DNA of 64,000 nt from Thermoplasmata archaeon (GTDB lineage: Archaea > Thermoplasmatota > Thermoplasmata > Methanomassiliicoccales > Methanomethylophilaceae), in assembly GCA_015063135.1 (NCBI GenBank), contig SUTA01000012.1, positions 1-64,000 of the forward strand, given 5' to 3'. Each line of letters begins with the position of its first letter. Positions within the stretch are counted from its first letter, which is position 1. The notes below the pieces were generated by a model. The model did not search any database and was not told where the DNA came from. It worked only from the letters and a program-made list of their open reading frames with translations. Position numbers and translations under genes: made by a program. Below are positions 41,281 to 51,779 of the stretch, in pieces.

Positions 41281-41769
41281 GTGGAATCGGAATTCGAGAT
41301 GTCCGTGCGCCAGTTCCTGGCAAGGCCCCCGTTCTCGCTGAGGGGCCTGTCCTCGGAAGATCTCGCCGTCTTCTGCGCCGCCCTGACCCACGACAGCTAC
41401 TCCAATGAGGCCAGGGACGCCGGCCTGCCCCCGGTGCAGTGCTACGAGCGCCTCGAGTTCCTGGGCGATGCCATCGTCGAGTTCCTGGTCTGCGAGGCCG
41501 CCTACTCCGACGAGAGGAGAGGCACCGAGGGGTCTCTGACCGACTTCAAGATCGCATCCGTGAGGAACGAGCACATATCCGACATGGTCCTGGAGCGGGG
41601 CGTGGGGATAGATGGCGCCCTGAGGGTCGGCAACGGCCTCCTCGAGGGAGGAGCCAAGCAGATATCCCCCAAGATGAGGGCGGATTCCTTCGAGGCCCTC
41701 GTCGCCGCGCTCTACCTCACCAGCGGCATGGATGCGGCCAGGGACCTCGTCGAGCGGGTGCTGCTGCGA
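41281..41769 (+). CDS. rnc: ribonuclease III-like; ends at CGA 41767-41769
   Basis: LTHDSYSNE...YERLEFLGDAIVEFLVCEAAY...KMRADSFEALVAALYLTSGMDAARDLVERVLL[CGA]. Confidence 0.85.
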
Positions 41770-42367
41770 CCGCCTGTTCCCTGCTCAGCGGACCGTACCT
41801 GTTGAGGAAGACCACAGCCAGGGCGATGCTGTGGAAGACCGCGGCGAGGACGTCTATGAGGGCGAAGGCCCAGGACAGCCAATCTATCGTCAGGCCCCCC
41901 AGCGCCAGGCAGCATATGGCCAGGATGCGGACCGCCAGCCACAGCGGGGAGCGCCTGTCCTCGTAATCCATCTCGCGTATCCTAACCAAGCAGTACTTCA
42001 TCAGACCGCCCAGGATGATGAACAGCAGGGGACTGGTGAACTCCATCAGCAGACCCGCCGATCCCGTTATCACCACGGTGTAGCAGAGCAGGTCCATGGT
42101 TGCTAGGGTGAAGTCGTACCATGTCGTCCAGCAACCGCGGAGCCCCTTCACGGAGAACCAGATCATCATGATACCGATGAGGGCTGCCGACAGGAAATAC
42201 ACGGTTATGATGATCCTGTCGAAAGAGGACAGCTGGGGCGTGAACGCCCATTCGAGCACCAGTATGATGCTGGACAGCAGGATCCCCACGCCTAGGAACG
42301 GCAGCACGTAGCACACAATCCTGATAGCGTTGAGGGCCTCCATGGCATCTCCATAACGGAAGTACAC
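41750..42367 (-). CDS. multi-TM membrane protein; ends at CGA 41750-41752
   Basis: 205 aa hydrophobic protein; ...LNRYGPLSREQAVAAAPA[CGA]. Confidence 0.7.
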
Positions 42368-42429
42368 AAAAAGATGATGCCCCGGGACGGGCCCGGGTAA
42401 AGGGTTTCAGTGGATTCTCAGTCCCCGGA

Positions 42430-43077
42430 TCACATGTTCATCTGGGCCTTAACTTCGGAGTCGAAGAGGAAGCCGAGCATGAACAGGGAGATCAGGACGC
42501 CGCAGATACCATCGATGATTCCGATGATGGTGATGCACTCCAGGATGGAGAGGATCAGCATGATGATGAAGGCGATGACCAGAAGGACCCAAATGATCTT
42601 GTCCCCGGTGGACTGCTTTCCATCGTTGATCTTGCTGGCGATCCAGATGATGATGAGGGAGATGATGATGGTGACAATGGCGCTGACGATAACGGCTCCG
42701 AGGGAGACGCCGGCAGCGGCAGTGGCAGCAGCACCGAAGATTCCGCCGATGAGCATGACAACTCCGACGGTCCTGACATAGGTAGCGAGGACATCAATCT
42801 TGGCGGAGATAGCTCCACTCCTAACCTGCTTTCCGAACAGGAAGTAGATGATAGCTCCAATGAGAGATCCAATACCTGCGATGACGCAGTAGAGAGTTTT
42901 GTCGTTTCCGTCGAGGTCCTCACCGTCGATAGTGATGTTGATGAGGTCATCGACGAATCCAGCCGCGATCATGAAGATTGCGGAGATGATGGACAAAATT
43001 CCCACTATGATGAGAACCAGCCCAAGTTTCTGGGTGTCGTCAAAGAATGACATGTTTAACCAAATTGTGGTTGCCAT
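42430..43077 (-). CDS. multi-TM membrane protein
   Basis: 215 aa, five to six hydrophobic segments; TGA. Confidence 0.75.
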   Translation of the reverse strand: MATTIWLNMSFFDDTQKLGLVLIIVGILSIISAIFMIAAGFVDDLINITIDGEDLDGNDKTLYCVIAGIGSLIGAIIYFLFGKQVRSGAISAKIDVLATYVRTVGVVMLIGGIFGAAATAAAGVSLGAVIVSAIVTIIISLIIIWIASKINDGKQSTGDKIIWVLLVIAFIIMLILSILECITIIGIIDGICGVLISLFMLGFLFDSEVKAQMNM

Positions 43078-43245
43078 ATATAAATATTACTAATTAAACT
43101 TGACAACATTACGAGATGCTGGCACATATGAACTATGCTTTTCTGAGCATTGCAATTATTTGATATTGGCTACATGAGAAGCCAGGAAAAAAAGTCCCCC
43201 GCACCCTCCCTACCTTAATTAAACAAGAAGGCAATCTGAGCAATC

Positions 43246-44166
43246 GTGAGCAGCATCATCGACACCACGGCGGAGAGCATCCGCAGCATGGAGATCCGCG
43301 GTGCGGGACGCATAGCCCGCGCCGGCGCCGAGGCGCTGAGGGGTTTCGCCGAAACCTACGCGGGCAACGACCTGGCCTCGTTCAGGGCCGATCTGAAAGC
43401 CGCTGAGCAGACCCTTTTGGCTTCCAGGCCGACGGCCGTGTCCCTGTGGAACGGAGTGCAGTCCTCCCTGAAGGGGGCATACAAGACCGAATCCGTGGAT
43501 GCCGCCAGGGAGCTCATACTAGCGAACTCCAGGCAGTTCTGCAAGAGGTCCCTGGAAGCCGGGGACATGATCGCCCGCATCGGCGCTAAGCGCATCTGCG
43601 ACGGGGACACGGTGATGACGCACTGCAACAGCAGCATGGCGGTCGGTATCATCGAGGAGGCCCATAGGCAGGGGAAGGAGTTCAAGGTCTACGCCACCGA
43701 GTCCAGGCCCTGGAGGCAGGGAATCATAACCGTCACGCAACTTGCGGAGGCGGGGGTGGACACGACCCTGATCATAGACAGCGCCGTAAGGTCTGTGATG
43801 AAGAGGACGGACAAGGTCTTCGTCGGAGCGGACACCGTCACATCCCATGGGGCGCTCATCAACAAGATCGGCACTTCGCAGCTGGCGCTTGCGGCACACG
43901 AGGCCAGGGTGCAGTTCTACGCATGCGCCGAGACATACAAGTTCTCGCCCATGACCCTTTACGGGGACATGGTGACGATAGAGGAGCGGGACATATCCGA
44001 GGTCGTCAGGCCCGGGGAGATCCCCGCATCCGTGAAAGTCTTCAACCCGGTGTTCGACAGCACCCCGGCTGCGTACATCGATGCGATAATCACCGAGATG
44101 GGCATGATATCGCCCGGTTCGGTCTACGGGATAATGGTAGAGCAGTTCGGCTACAAGGAGGAATGA
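43246..44166 (+). CDS. ribose-1,5-bisphosphate isomerase (eIF2B-like)
   Basis: DTVMTHCNSSMAVGIIEEAHRQGKEFKVYATESRPWRQG...VFVGADTVTSHGALINKIGTSQLALAAHE. Confidence 0.93.
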   Translation: MSSIIDTTAESIRSMEIRGAGRIARAGAEALRGFAETYAGNDLASFRADLKAAEQTLLASRPTAVSLWNGVQSSLKGAYKTESVDAARELILANSRQFCKRSLEAGDMIARIGAKRICDGDTVMTHCNSSMAVGIIEEAHRQGKEFKVYATESRPWRQGIITVTQLAEAGVDTTLIIDSAVRSVMKRTDKVFVGADTVTSHGALINKIGTSQLALAAHEARVQFYACAETYKFSPMTLYGDMVTIEERDISEVVRPGEIPASVKVFNPVFDSTPAAYIDAIITEMGMISPGSVYGIMVEQFGYKEE

Positions 44167-45404
44167 GATTGGCTGATTACACATATCTGCACCTCGGGGA
44201 GCCAGCAGACCCCGACAAATACGTCATCTGCGAGTACCGCGTGACCACCGACCTTCCGATGGAGAAGGCCGCCGACGCCATAGCAGCGGAGCAGTCCACG
44301 GGGACGTGGACCGGCATATCCACCCTCGACCAGGGCATAATCGACAGGCTCGGGGCCAGGGTCATCGAGATCGACGGGGACAGGATCACAGTGGAGTTCC
44401 CGACAGACGACTTCAGCATCGAGGTCGGATCCGTCCCGCAGATCCTCAGCGTCGTATCCGGCAACCTCTTCGGGCTGGGGGCGCTGAAGGCCGTGAGGCT
44501 GGAGGACGTCTTCTTCCCGAAGGCCATCCTCGAGCAGTACAAGGGCCCCAAATTCGGGATCGAGGGCCTCAGGAAGAACCTCAAGAGACCGGAGAAGCCC
44601 CTGGTCGGCACCATAGTGAAGCCCAAGATCGGCCTGGGCCCCAAAGACACCGCCAAATATGTCTACGAGGCAGGTTCCGGCGGGCTGACCAACTCCAAGG
44701 ACGACGAGACGCTTGTGGACCAGCCCTTCTGCCCCATACAGGACAGGACCGCAGCGGTCGCCGAAGCGCTCGATAGGCTGGAGGAGGAGGGCCACATGAT
44801 GATGCACGCGGTGAACGTGAGCACCAGAGGCGACAGGATCGTCGAGCTGGCCGAGAAGGTCCAGTCCTGGGGCGCCAGGGAGATCATGGTCGACGTCATA
44901 ACCTGCGGCTTCGGAGCCGTCCAGGCACTGGCGGAGGACCCTTCGATCAAGGTCCCCATCCATGTCCACAGGACCATGCACGGGGCTTTCACCAAGGACC
45001 CGCTCCACGGGGTGGCCATGCTGCCCCTCACCAAGATGGTCCGCATGTGCGGCGGGGATGCCCTGCACATCGGGACCCTGGGCGCCGGCAAGATGCATGC
45101 GGATGCGCGCGAGGACCTGAACCTCCCGGCATGCCGCGGCAGCGATGTGCCCTACAAGCCCATGATGCCCGTCTGCTCCGGAGGCGTTTACCCCGGAGTG
45201 GTGGCCGCCATCGTGGCGAAGACTGGCAACGACGTCCAGATACAGGCTGGCGGCGGAGTGGCCGGCCACCCAGGAGGGGTCCGCGGAGGCGGCATGGCCA
45301 TGAGCCAGGCCGTGGATGCGGCATTCCAGGGGATTCCCGCGCAGGAATACGCCAAGGACCACGCCGAGCTGGCGCTCGCTCTGGAGAAGTGGGGATCGAG
45401 ATGA
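44163..45404 (+). CDS. rbcL: type III ribulose-bisphosphate carboxylase
   Basis: GTIVKPKIGLGPKDTAKYVYEAGSGGLTNSKDDETLVDQPFCP...HVHRTMHGAF...QIQAGGGVAGHPGG. Confidence 0.95.
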   Translation: MRLADYTYLHLGEPADPDKYVICEYRVTTDLPMEKAADAIAAEQSTGTWTGISTLDQGIIDRLGARVIEIDGDRITVEFPTDDFSIEVGSVPQILSVVSGNLFGLGALKAVRLEDVFFPKAILEQYKGPKFGIEGLRKNLKRPEKPLVGTIVKPKIGLGPKDTAKYVYEAGSGGLTNSKDDETLVDQPFCPIQDRTAAVAEALDRLEEEGHMMMHAVNVSTRGDRIVELAEKVQSWGAREIMVDVITCGFGAVQALAEDPSIKVPIHVHRTMHGAFTKDPLHGVAMLPLTKMVRMCGGDALHIGTLGAGKMHADAREDLNLPACRGSDVPYKPMMPVCSGGVYPGVVAAIVAKTGNDVQIQAGGGVAGHPGGVRGGGMAMSQAVDAAFQGIPAQEYAKDHAELALALEKWGSR

Positions 45405-46912
45405 AGCTGAACGCCAAATTCATCGACATAGACTCGGCCGAGCCCGAAATCCTGCTGAACGGCCAGGATGCCGCGGCCATCGGCCTCAAGGAGAACGACC
45501 GCATCAACATCTCTGGAACGAGGAACGTGGTCGCGATCGTCAACATCTCCGACACCCTGGTTCCCAGGGGCGAGATCTTCATGCCCGACGGGCTGATGGC
45601 CCTCTGCGGCGTCTCGAACGGCGAGCAGGTAGACGTCACGTACAGCGAGAAGCCCGATTCCGTCAGGTCCATCCGCAGGAAGATGGACGGCGAGGTGCTC
45701 ACCACCAGCGAGATCAGCTCCATCGTGAATGACATCTACGAAAGCAAGCTCTCCAAGATAGAGATCTCCGCGTGGCTCACCGCCCTCTACATCAACGGCA
45801 TGAACATCGACGAGATCGCCGACTTCACCATGGCAATCGCCGAAACCGGCGAGATAATCAGGTTCAACAGGTCCCCCGTGTTCGACTTCCACAGCCTCGG
45901 CGGGATACCTGGCAACAAGATCACCCCCATCGTGGTCTCCATCGTCGCCGCCGCGGGCATCATGATCCCCAAGCTGTCATCCAGGGCGATCAGCAGCGCC
46001 TGCGGGACGTCGGACTTCGTTGAGACCTTCTGCGACGTCGAGATAGATGCGGAGAACCTGAAGAAGGTCGCCGAGGACGTCGGAGGGGTGTTCGCATGGG
46101 GCGGGGGCATGAACCTCGCGCCCGTGGACGACATCGTGATCAACATCGAGCACCCGCTGGGCATCAACCCCAAGGCCCAGATGATGGCATCCATCATGGC
46201 CAAGAAGGTCGCCGTCGGGGCCACCCATCTGGTCCTGGACATCCCCACCGGAAAGGGTACTAAAGTCCCCACCATAGAGGAGGCCAAGTCCTATGCCAGG
46301 GACTTCATGGACCTTGGCGAGAAGCTCGGGATAAGGGTCGAGTGCGCCATCACGTACGCCGACCAGCCGGTCGGGAACGCTGTCGGCCCCATCCTCGAGG
46401 CCAGGGAGTGCATCAGGATCCTCGAGGGCCAGGACCACCCCGCCAGCGTCATCGAGAAGGCCTGCGACATCGCCGGGATCATCCTCGACATGGCAGACAT
46501 CCCCGGCGGATCCGTGAAGGCCAGGGACATCCTGAAATCCGGCGAGGCCCACAGGAAGTTCCTGGAGATCGTGGAAGCGCAGGGCGGCAATCCGGACCTC
46601 AAGTCCGAGGACCTAGTGCCTGGGAAGTACTCGCTGGACGTCATCTCCACCAAGAGCGGGTACATCCACAACATCCACAATAAGGACATCGTGTACATCG
46701 CGAAGACCGCGGGGGCGCCCAGCGACAAGGGCGCCGGCCTGATGATACACCTCAAGAAGGGCCAGAGGGTGGAAGAGGGGCAGCCCCTGTTCACCATCTA
46801 CGCCGAGAACGAGACCAAGCTCAAGCGCGCCAGGGAGGCCGCCATGAGGTCCCCGCCGATGGACATCGAGGGGATGCTCATCAAGAGGGTCTCGTCGGCC
46901 GGTATCCGCCGA
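45401..46912 (+). CDS. deoA: AMP phosphorylase; ends at CGA 46910-46912
   Basis: FDFHSLGGIPGNKITPIVVSIVAAAGIMIPKLSSRAISSACGTSDFVETFCDVE; ends ...VSSAGIR[CGA]. Confidence 0.94.
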
Positions 46913-47685
46913 TGCGCAGGCTGATCTTCACCGTGGATCTCGACCGCGACGCCAACCTGGCGGTCCAGGGCAGCGTCGCGGCCGGTTCGATGGATCGGGG
47001 CGACGGGACCGCCCCCAGATTCTCATCCGCCGAGCGGGGGCTGTCGGTCCTCCTGGACATCCTCGACGAGCTGGGGATGAGGGGAACGTTCTTCATCGAG
47101 GGCAGGACGGCAGAGACCATTGACTGCTCCTGCCTGCAGGGCCACTGCATCGGCCTCCACGGCTACGATCACGAGGACCTGACCGGAGAGTCCACCGGAA
47201 TCCCGATGGGGCCCTCTGCGGTATCTGAGGCCCTCTCGAAGGGATTCGACGCGGTGTCCGATGCCGTCTCCCGCCCGGTATGCTTCCGGGCACCCTACAT
47301 GGCCTGCGACGACGCCGTCCTCGGGGCCGTCAGCGGCCTCGGGATACGCCACGACTCATCATTCTATTCGGACGGCCCGATGGAGCCTTACGAGACAACG
47401 CACGGAATCACGGAGCACCCCGTCCCCAAGGGCAAGGATGCGGCGGGGAAGACGATAGCCGCGTACCTCTGGCCGATGCACGAGGGCAGGCGCCCCCCTG
47501 CGGATTACATAAGATTCGCCGACACGGCGGAGGGCGATTTCATCCTGGCCGACCACACTTGGCACATGGTCGAGGCCAGGGGCGGCATCCTGGATGCCGG
47601 GGCGGCATCGGAGAACGCGGCGAAGACCGCCGACGTTCTCCGCGGGATCCTGGACCTGGGCTTCGAGCCCGCGGTCCTCCTGCGA
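46912..47685 (+). CDS. polysaccharide deacetylase family protein; ends at CGA 47683-47685
   Basis: MRRLIFTVDLDRDAN...ILDELGMRGTFFIEGRTAE...CFRAPYMACDD; ends ...FEPAVLL[CGA]. Confidence 0.8.
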
Positions 47686-47686
47686 T

Positions 47687-47788
47687 TCGGTGGGCGGTCT
47701 GGGCGCCGTCCAAGGCCTGCCCGCAGGTAGGGCAGAAAGCGAAGGGGTTGAGTGTGGAAATCTCGCTGTTACAGTATATGCATCTCAT
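47687..47788 (-). CDS. 33-aa zinc-ribbon miniprotein; ends at CGA 47687-47689
   Basis: MRCIYCNSEISTLNPFAFCPTCGQALDGAQTAH[CGA]. Confidence 0.55.
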
Positions 47789-48035
47789 CGCGAAGGAATA
47801 GACGGCAACCCGATTTATACCCGCGGTAGCCACCATCCAGAGCATAAACAACGTGTATCTTGGTTGGATGAGATTCGAGCGACAACGCAGGTCGTAGACG
47901 CTACTGAGCTTATGTACAGGAGACATCCTAGACCCCGCTTTCGGAGCCCGTATCCGTGCCGCATTTCCACAGGAAACGGCGGGGTACCCCCAGATCGGGA
48001 ACAGCTGTAGAATCGATGGAAAACGGGGCAAGGAC

Positions 48036-48055
48036 CCCGCCCTTCCGGGCGGGGA
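48036..48055. terminator. hairpin CCCCGCCC-TTCC-GGGCGGGG
   Basis: Perfect 8-bp inverted repeat just downstream of the minus-strand gene at 48063. Confidence 0.6.
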
Positions 48056-48062
48056 ATGAGTT

Positions 48063-48608
48063 TCACTTCATCGCGTTGAAGAAATCCAGGACTCCCACAG
48101 CGAGGAGGATGAGTCCGCCGACCCTGATGAGGATGTCGGAGATGCTCCCGGCGTCATCGATGAACAGGCCGATGATCAGGCAAACGCCGGTGATCACGAG
48201 CACGATGGCGATGATCTTGTTGATCGTCGAGTTGCCCATGTCGATGGCCTTCATTCCGAGCTTCTCGTGGATCGAGGTGATTGCGAATCCCAGCATGGGG
48301 AGGGCGCAGAGGATCAGGATGATTCCCACGAGGATCGTGTCGATGGGGGTCCAGGACAGGATGATGACGATGATACCGATTACTATCGTGATGAGACCGC
48401 CTTTGATGTCGGTGGATTCCAGGACGATCTGGAGGATTCCGAAGATGATCATGATCACTCCGGTGATCCAGAAGATGAAGTCGATGGAACCGTTACCGAA
48501 TGCCAACATGACGATTCCGATGAGGATGTACATGAGGGCCAGCAGAAGGCTGTCTCCGGTGATGGCTTCCTTGATTGATTTTCCCATAAAAATCACTCGA
48601 ACACGCAA
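48063..48608 (-). CDS. DUF308/HdeD-like six-TM membrane protein
   Basis: 181 aa; repeated TM pairs with gly-rich IGxxxIxxG pattern. Confidence 0.65.
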   Translation of the reverse strand: MRVRVIFMGKSIKEAITGDSLLLALMYILIGIVMLAFGNGSIDFIFWITGVIMIIFGILQIVLESTDIKGGLITIVIGIIVIILSWTPIDTILVGIILILCALPMLGFAITSIHEKLGMKAIDMGNSTINKIIAIVLVITGVCLIIGLFIDDAGSISDILIRVGGLILLAVGVLDFFNAMK

Positions 48609-48742
48609 TTATTCGACTTCGCTATATAGTTAACCAATCGTCCAATACCTTCCGCACACCTGCCTGCCCGATATTCGAGAACACCATTGTTGTACCGCCG
48701 CCCCGCGGTTATCTATTTATGAGATACGGCCATCGCAACACC

Positions 48743-49429
48743 ATGGCAGACCTGCATGACCGCTGGGTCGCGGAGAGGAGGAACGAGCACTACTACAAGC
48801 TCGCCAAGAAGCTGAACTACCGTTCCAGGGCCTCCTTCAAGCTGATCCAGATAGACAACCGCTTCGCCATCTTCAAGCCCGGCGACGCGGTGGTCGACCT
48901 GGGCGCGTGCCCGGGCGGATGGCTCCAGGTCGCGAAGGAGCGCACATGGCCGAACGGGAAGGTCATCGGAGTGGACCTGAGGTACATCAAGCCCCTGGAG
49001 GGCGTCGAGACCTTCGTCGGCGACATCACCGAGGACTCCACCATGATCGAGCTCCTCAGGAGGTTCGGCGGGAAGGCCGACGTCGTCCTATCTGACATGG
49101 CCCCCAACATCGCCGGCCACTACTCCATGGACCATGCCAGGTCCATCAACCTCTGCATGTACGCCGTGGACGTCTGCGACCGCATCCTCAAGAAGGAGGG
49201 GAAGCTGGTCATGAAGGTGTTCATGGGGGACATGTTCGACTCCCTCATCCAGGAACTGGAGAAGCGCTTCCAGTCTGTCAAGGTCCACTCCCCCGACGCG
49301 TCCAGGGACACCTCCTCCGAGGTCTACGTCATATGCCAGGGATTCTACGCCAAGACCAACGTCGGCCTCAAGAAGCCCGTGGAAGAGGAGAAGCAGCCCG
49401 AGTTCAAGGCCAAGGGCGGCGTGTTCCGA
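48743..49429 (+). CDS. rlmE: 23S rRNA 2'-O-methyltransferase RrmJ/FtsJ-like; ends at CGA 49427-49429
   Basis: YRSRASFKLIQIDNRFAIFKPGDAVVDLGACPGGWLQVAKE...VVLSDMAPNIAGHYSMDH; ends ...EFKAKGGVF[CGA]. Confidence 0.92.
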
Positions 49430-49482
49430 ATCCGTCCATGGCTCCGCCCATCGGACGGGATGATCGGGAATAGTGAAGAAAG

Positions 49483-49502
49483 AAAGGGGCCGAGGCCCCT
49501 TT
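49483..49502. terminator. hairpin AAAGGGGCC-GA-GGCCCCTTT between convergent rlmE and rpl11
   Basis: Perfect 9-bp inverted repeat; inside the standard-code rlmE run-on. Confidence 0.65.
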
Positions 49503-49514
49503 GAATGTTTGCGC

Positions 49515-49985
49515 TCAGCAAAGCTGGGCGTCGTACTCGCCGGCGCGGACGGCCTTCTGGAAGTCCTTCGCGCTCTTGCCGTCGATGGTGACCCCGGCTG
49601 CGACGCAGTTTCCGGCGACCTCCATGACCCTGGCCTTCATGTCGGCTCCGAGGAGGTCGTCGGCCTTCATGTCCGCGATCTTCTTGGCCTGCTCGATGGT
49701 CAGGTTGCCAACCTTCTCGGTCTTGGGGTTGTGCGCGCCTCCGGCGATGCCGAGCTCTCCCTTGATCAGGTCGAACATCGGGGGGGTTCCGATCTTGATG
49801 TCGAAAGACTTGTCGTCGTTGATCAGGATCTTGACGGGGACCTTCATTCCGCTGAAGGCCTTGGTCTTCTCGTTGATCGCCGTGACGACGGCGCCGATGT
49901 TGACCCCTTTGGGGCCGAGCGTGGAACCGAGGGGACCGGCGTTGGCCTTGCCCCCATCAACCAATATCTCAACAGTGTCTACCAT
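49515..49985 (-). CDS. rpl11: 50S ribosomal protein L11
   Basis: MVDTVEILVDGGKANAGPLGSTLGPKGVNIGAVVTAINEKT. Confidence 0.96.
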   Translation of the reverse strand: MVDTVEILVDGGKANAGPLGSTLGPKGVNIGAVVTAINEKTKAFSGMKVPVKILINDDKSFDIKIGTPPMFDLIKGELGIAGGAHNPKTEKVGNLTIEQAKKIADMKADDLLGADMKARVMEVAGNCVAAGVTIDGKSAKDFQKAVRAGEYDAQLC

Positions 49986-49989
49986 TGTA

Positions 49990-50820
49990 TCACTTCTCCT
50001 TTTCGATCACCCTGACACTGTCTCCTTTGACAGTGACGGGTATGGGGACCATAGCCTCGATGAGCTCAACGGTGATCTCCTCCTTGCTCTGGTCGATCTG
50101 CTGCACCCTTGCCTTCTCACCCTTGAACGGACCGTTGACGAGTTCGACGATGTCTCCCTCGACGATACCAATGACCGCGGAGACGGGTGTGAGGTAGGCG
50201 CTAATATCATCAATCGTGGTCTGCTTGCCCGGATCGTCGGATTCGACGAAGGACCTGGCCTTCTTGATGTCCCTGACCTTCTCGCGGACACGTTCCGTGT
50301 TCATGCCTTCGACGAACACGTAACCCCTGAGGCCCTGGGGGCTCAGGATGGCGTAGATGTCCTTGACCTTCTGGTCGGCTTTCGCCTTCGCGTACAGGTC
50401 CTGGACGACGCTCTTCTCCTGATCCATCTGGGTCTTGAGAATCATTATCGACTGCTGGGCGATGGCCTTGAAGCTCATTGAGTCGCTCTCGGGGCCATCG
50501 GAGAACACAACCTCGACGGAGACGTTGTCCCCGAACCTGGCGCCGCTGGGGCACTCGACCACGAGCTTGAGCTCCTTGGTCTTCTTCCCGGGGAACTTGA
50601 TCGTCGCGCTGGGGTTGCTGGTGAAGTTGGACAGTATCTCTGCCCCGGAATCGTGGAGGGAGACCTCCCAGTCGGGGGCGTTGCTGGCATCCGGGCCGGC
50701 GAGCACGGAGAACGTCGCGCTCACGGAATCGGAATCGGCGGTGACCGTGAAGGGCCACTCGACCTTGCCTCCGGCGGACACCTTCATCGTCTGGTTGTCG
50801 CCGTTGATCTGTATCGCCAT
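49990..50820 (-). CDS. spt5: transcription elongation factor Spt5 (NGN-KOW) with long N-terminal beta-domain extension
   Basis: C-terminal ...PQGLRGYVFVEGMNTERVREKVRDIKKARSFV...VIGIVEGDIVELVNGPFKGEKARVQQIDQSKEEITVELIEAMVPIPVTVKGDSVRVIE; about 120-aa Ig-like N-terminus. Confidence 0.92.
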   Translation of the reverse strand: MAIQINGDNQTMKVSAGGKVEWPFTVTADSDSVSATFSVLAGPDASNAPDWEVSLHDSGAEILSNFTSNPSATIKFPGKKTKELKLVVECPSGARFGDNVSVEVVFSDGPESDSMSFKAIAQQSIMILKTQMDQEKSVVQDLYAKAKADQKVKDIYAILSPQGLRGYVFVEGMNTERVREKVRDIKKARSFVESDDPGKQTTIDDISAYLTPVSAVIGIVEGDIVELVNGPFKGEKARVQQIDQSKEEITVELIEAMVPIPVTVKGDSVRVIEKEK

Positions 50821-50831
50821 GGGATCCCTCT

Positions 50832-51056
50832 TCAGAAGTAGGTCGGGAGCACTGCCATGATCCACCAGATGGCGAAGCCGACGGCTCCGATCAGGATGAT
50901 TCCGAGACCGGTGATGTACATGGTCTTGACGTACTCCTCCCTGCTGGGGGTGCGAGCCATCTTCAGTATCCTGCCGTACCTTCCTTTTCCGAATCCGCGG
51001 GCCTTGGTCTCGAACTCCTCCTGGAGCTCGTATGCCGCTGAGTCTTCCTCTGCCAT
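50832..51056 (-). CDS. secE: protein translocase subunit SecE/Sec61 gamma
   Basis: MARTPSREEYVKTMYITGLGIILIGAVGFAIWWIMAVLPTYF, adjacent to spt5/L11. Confidence 0.9.
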   Translation of the reverse strand: MAEEDSAAYELQEEFETKARGFGKGRYGRILKMARTPSREEYVKTMYITGLGIILIGAVGFAIWWIMAVLPTYF

Positions 51057-51289
51057 CTTATCGTTCTCCACCGCATTGCGGTCTGCCGTCCTCGTTACCA
51101 CTGAAAGGTAACTAACGCAGAATGTCCCCTTTAACTAAGTAATCATTATAAAGGTTTCGTCAAGGAGGGGGTACCGGAAGGGGCCCCAGGGCGGCTGGAT
51201 GCCGGGGGGGGCGTCCCACCTCCGTCCCCATACCTATAACCGTTATATACGGGTGGCCGATTGACATTCATCCTCAAGGGGTGTGAACC

Positions 51290-51457
51290 ATGGAAGAAGA
51301 GGTATTGTGCAACGTAGAGATCGTCAAGGAAAACAACGACTTCATCATCAAGATCCAGAGCGATCTCGGCGGATCCAGGGAATACAGGTCCAACAACTTC
51401 GAGGAAGTACTGGAGCAGCTCATGCAGGACCTCCAGGAAGAGTTCGAGTCCCTCTGA
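51290..51457 (+). CDS. 55-aa small protein, operonic with UPF0147
   Basis: MEEEVLCNVEIVKENNDFIIKIQSDLGGSREYRSNNFEEVLEQLMQDLQEEFESL, TGA; not in ORF track (below size cutoff). Confidence 0.65.
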   Translation: MEEEVLCNVEIVKENNDFIIKIQSDLGGSREYRSNNFEEVLEQLMQDLQEEFESL

Positions 51458-51470
51458 ACCGGGTGGTACC

Positions 51471-51728
51471 ATGGCAGACAGCATCAAACAGATCAACGAC
51501 GTGCTGGATATGCTGGCGGAGGACACCTCCGTCCCCAGGAACATCAGGAAGGGCGCCACCGACGCCAAGGCCAGGCTCATGAACACCAAGGAGCCCATGG
51601 ACGTCCGCGCCACCAGCGCCATCGTCATCCTCGACGACCTGGCCAACGACCCCAACATCCCCCTGCACGGCAGGACCCTCATCTGGAACATCATCAGCCA
51701 GCTCGAGGTCCTGAGCCAGCAGAAGCGA
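51471..51728 (+). CDS. UPF0147 family protein; ends at CGA 51726-51728
   Basis: MADSIKQINDVLDMLAEDTSVPRNIRKGATDAKARLMN...ATSAIVILDDLANDPNIPLHGRTLIWNIISQLEVLSQQK[CGA]. Confidence 0.9.
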
Positions 51729-51749
51729 TTCTTCCTTCTTTGCATTCGA

Positions 51750-51771
51750 CCCCTCCCCGTTCGGGGAGGGG
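51750..51771. terminator. hairpin CCCCTCCCCG-TT-CGGGGAGGGG between convergent genes
   Basis: Perfect 10-bp inverted repeat lying between CGA ends at 51726 (+) and 51780 (-). Confidence 0.7.
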
Positions 51772-51779
51772 GAATCACA

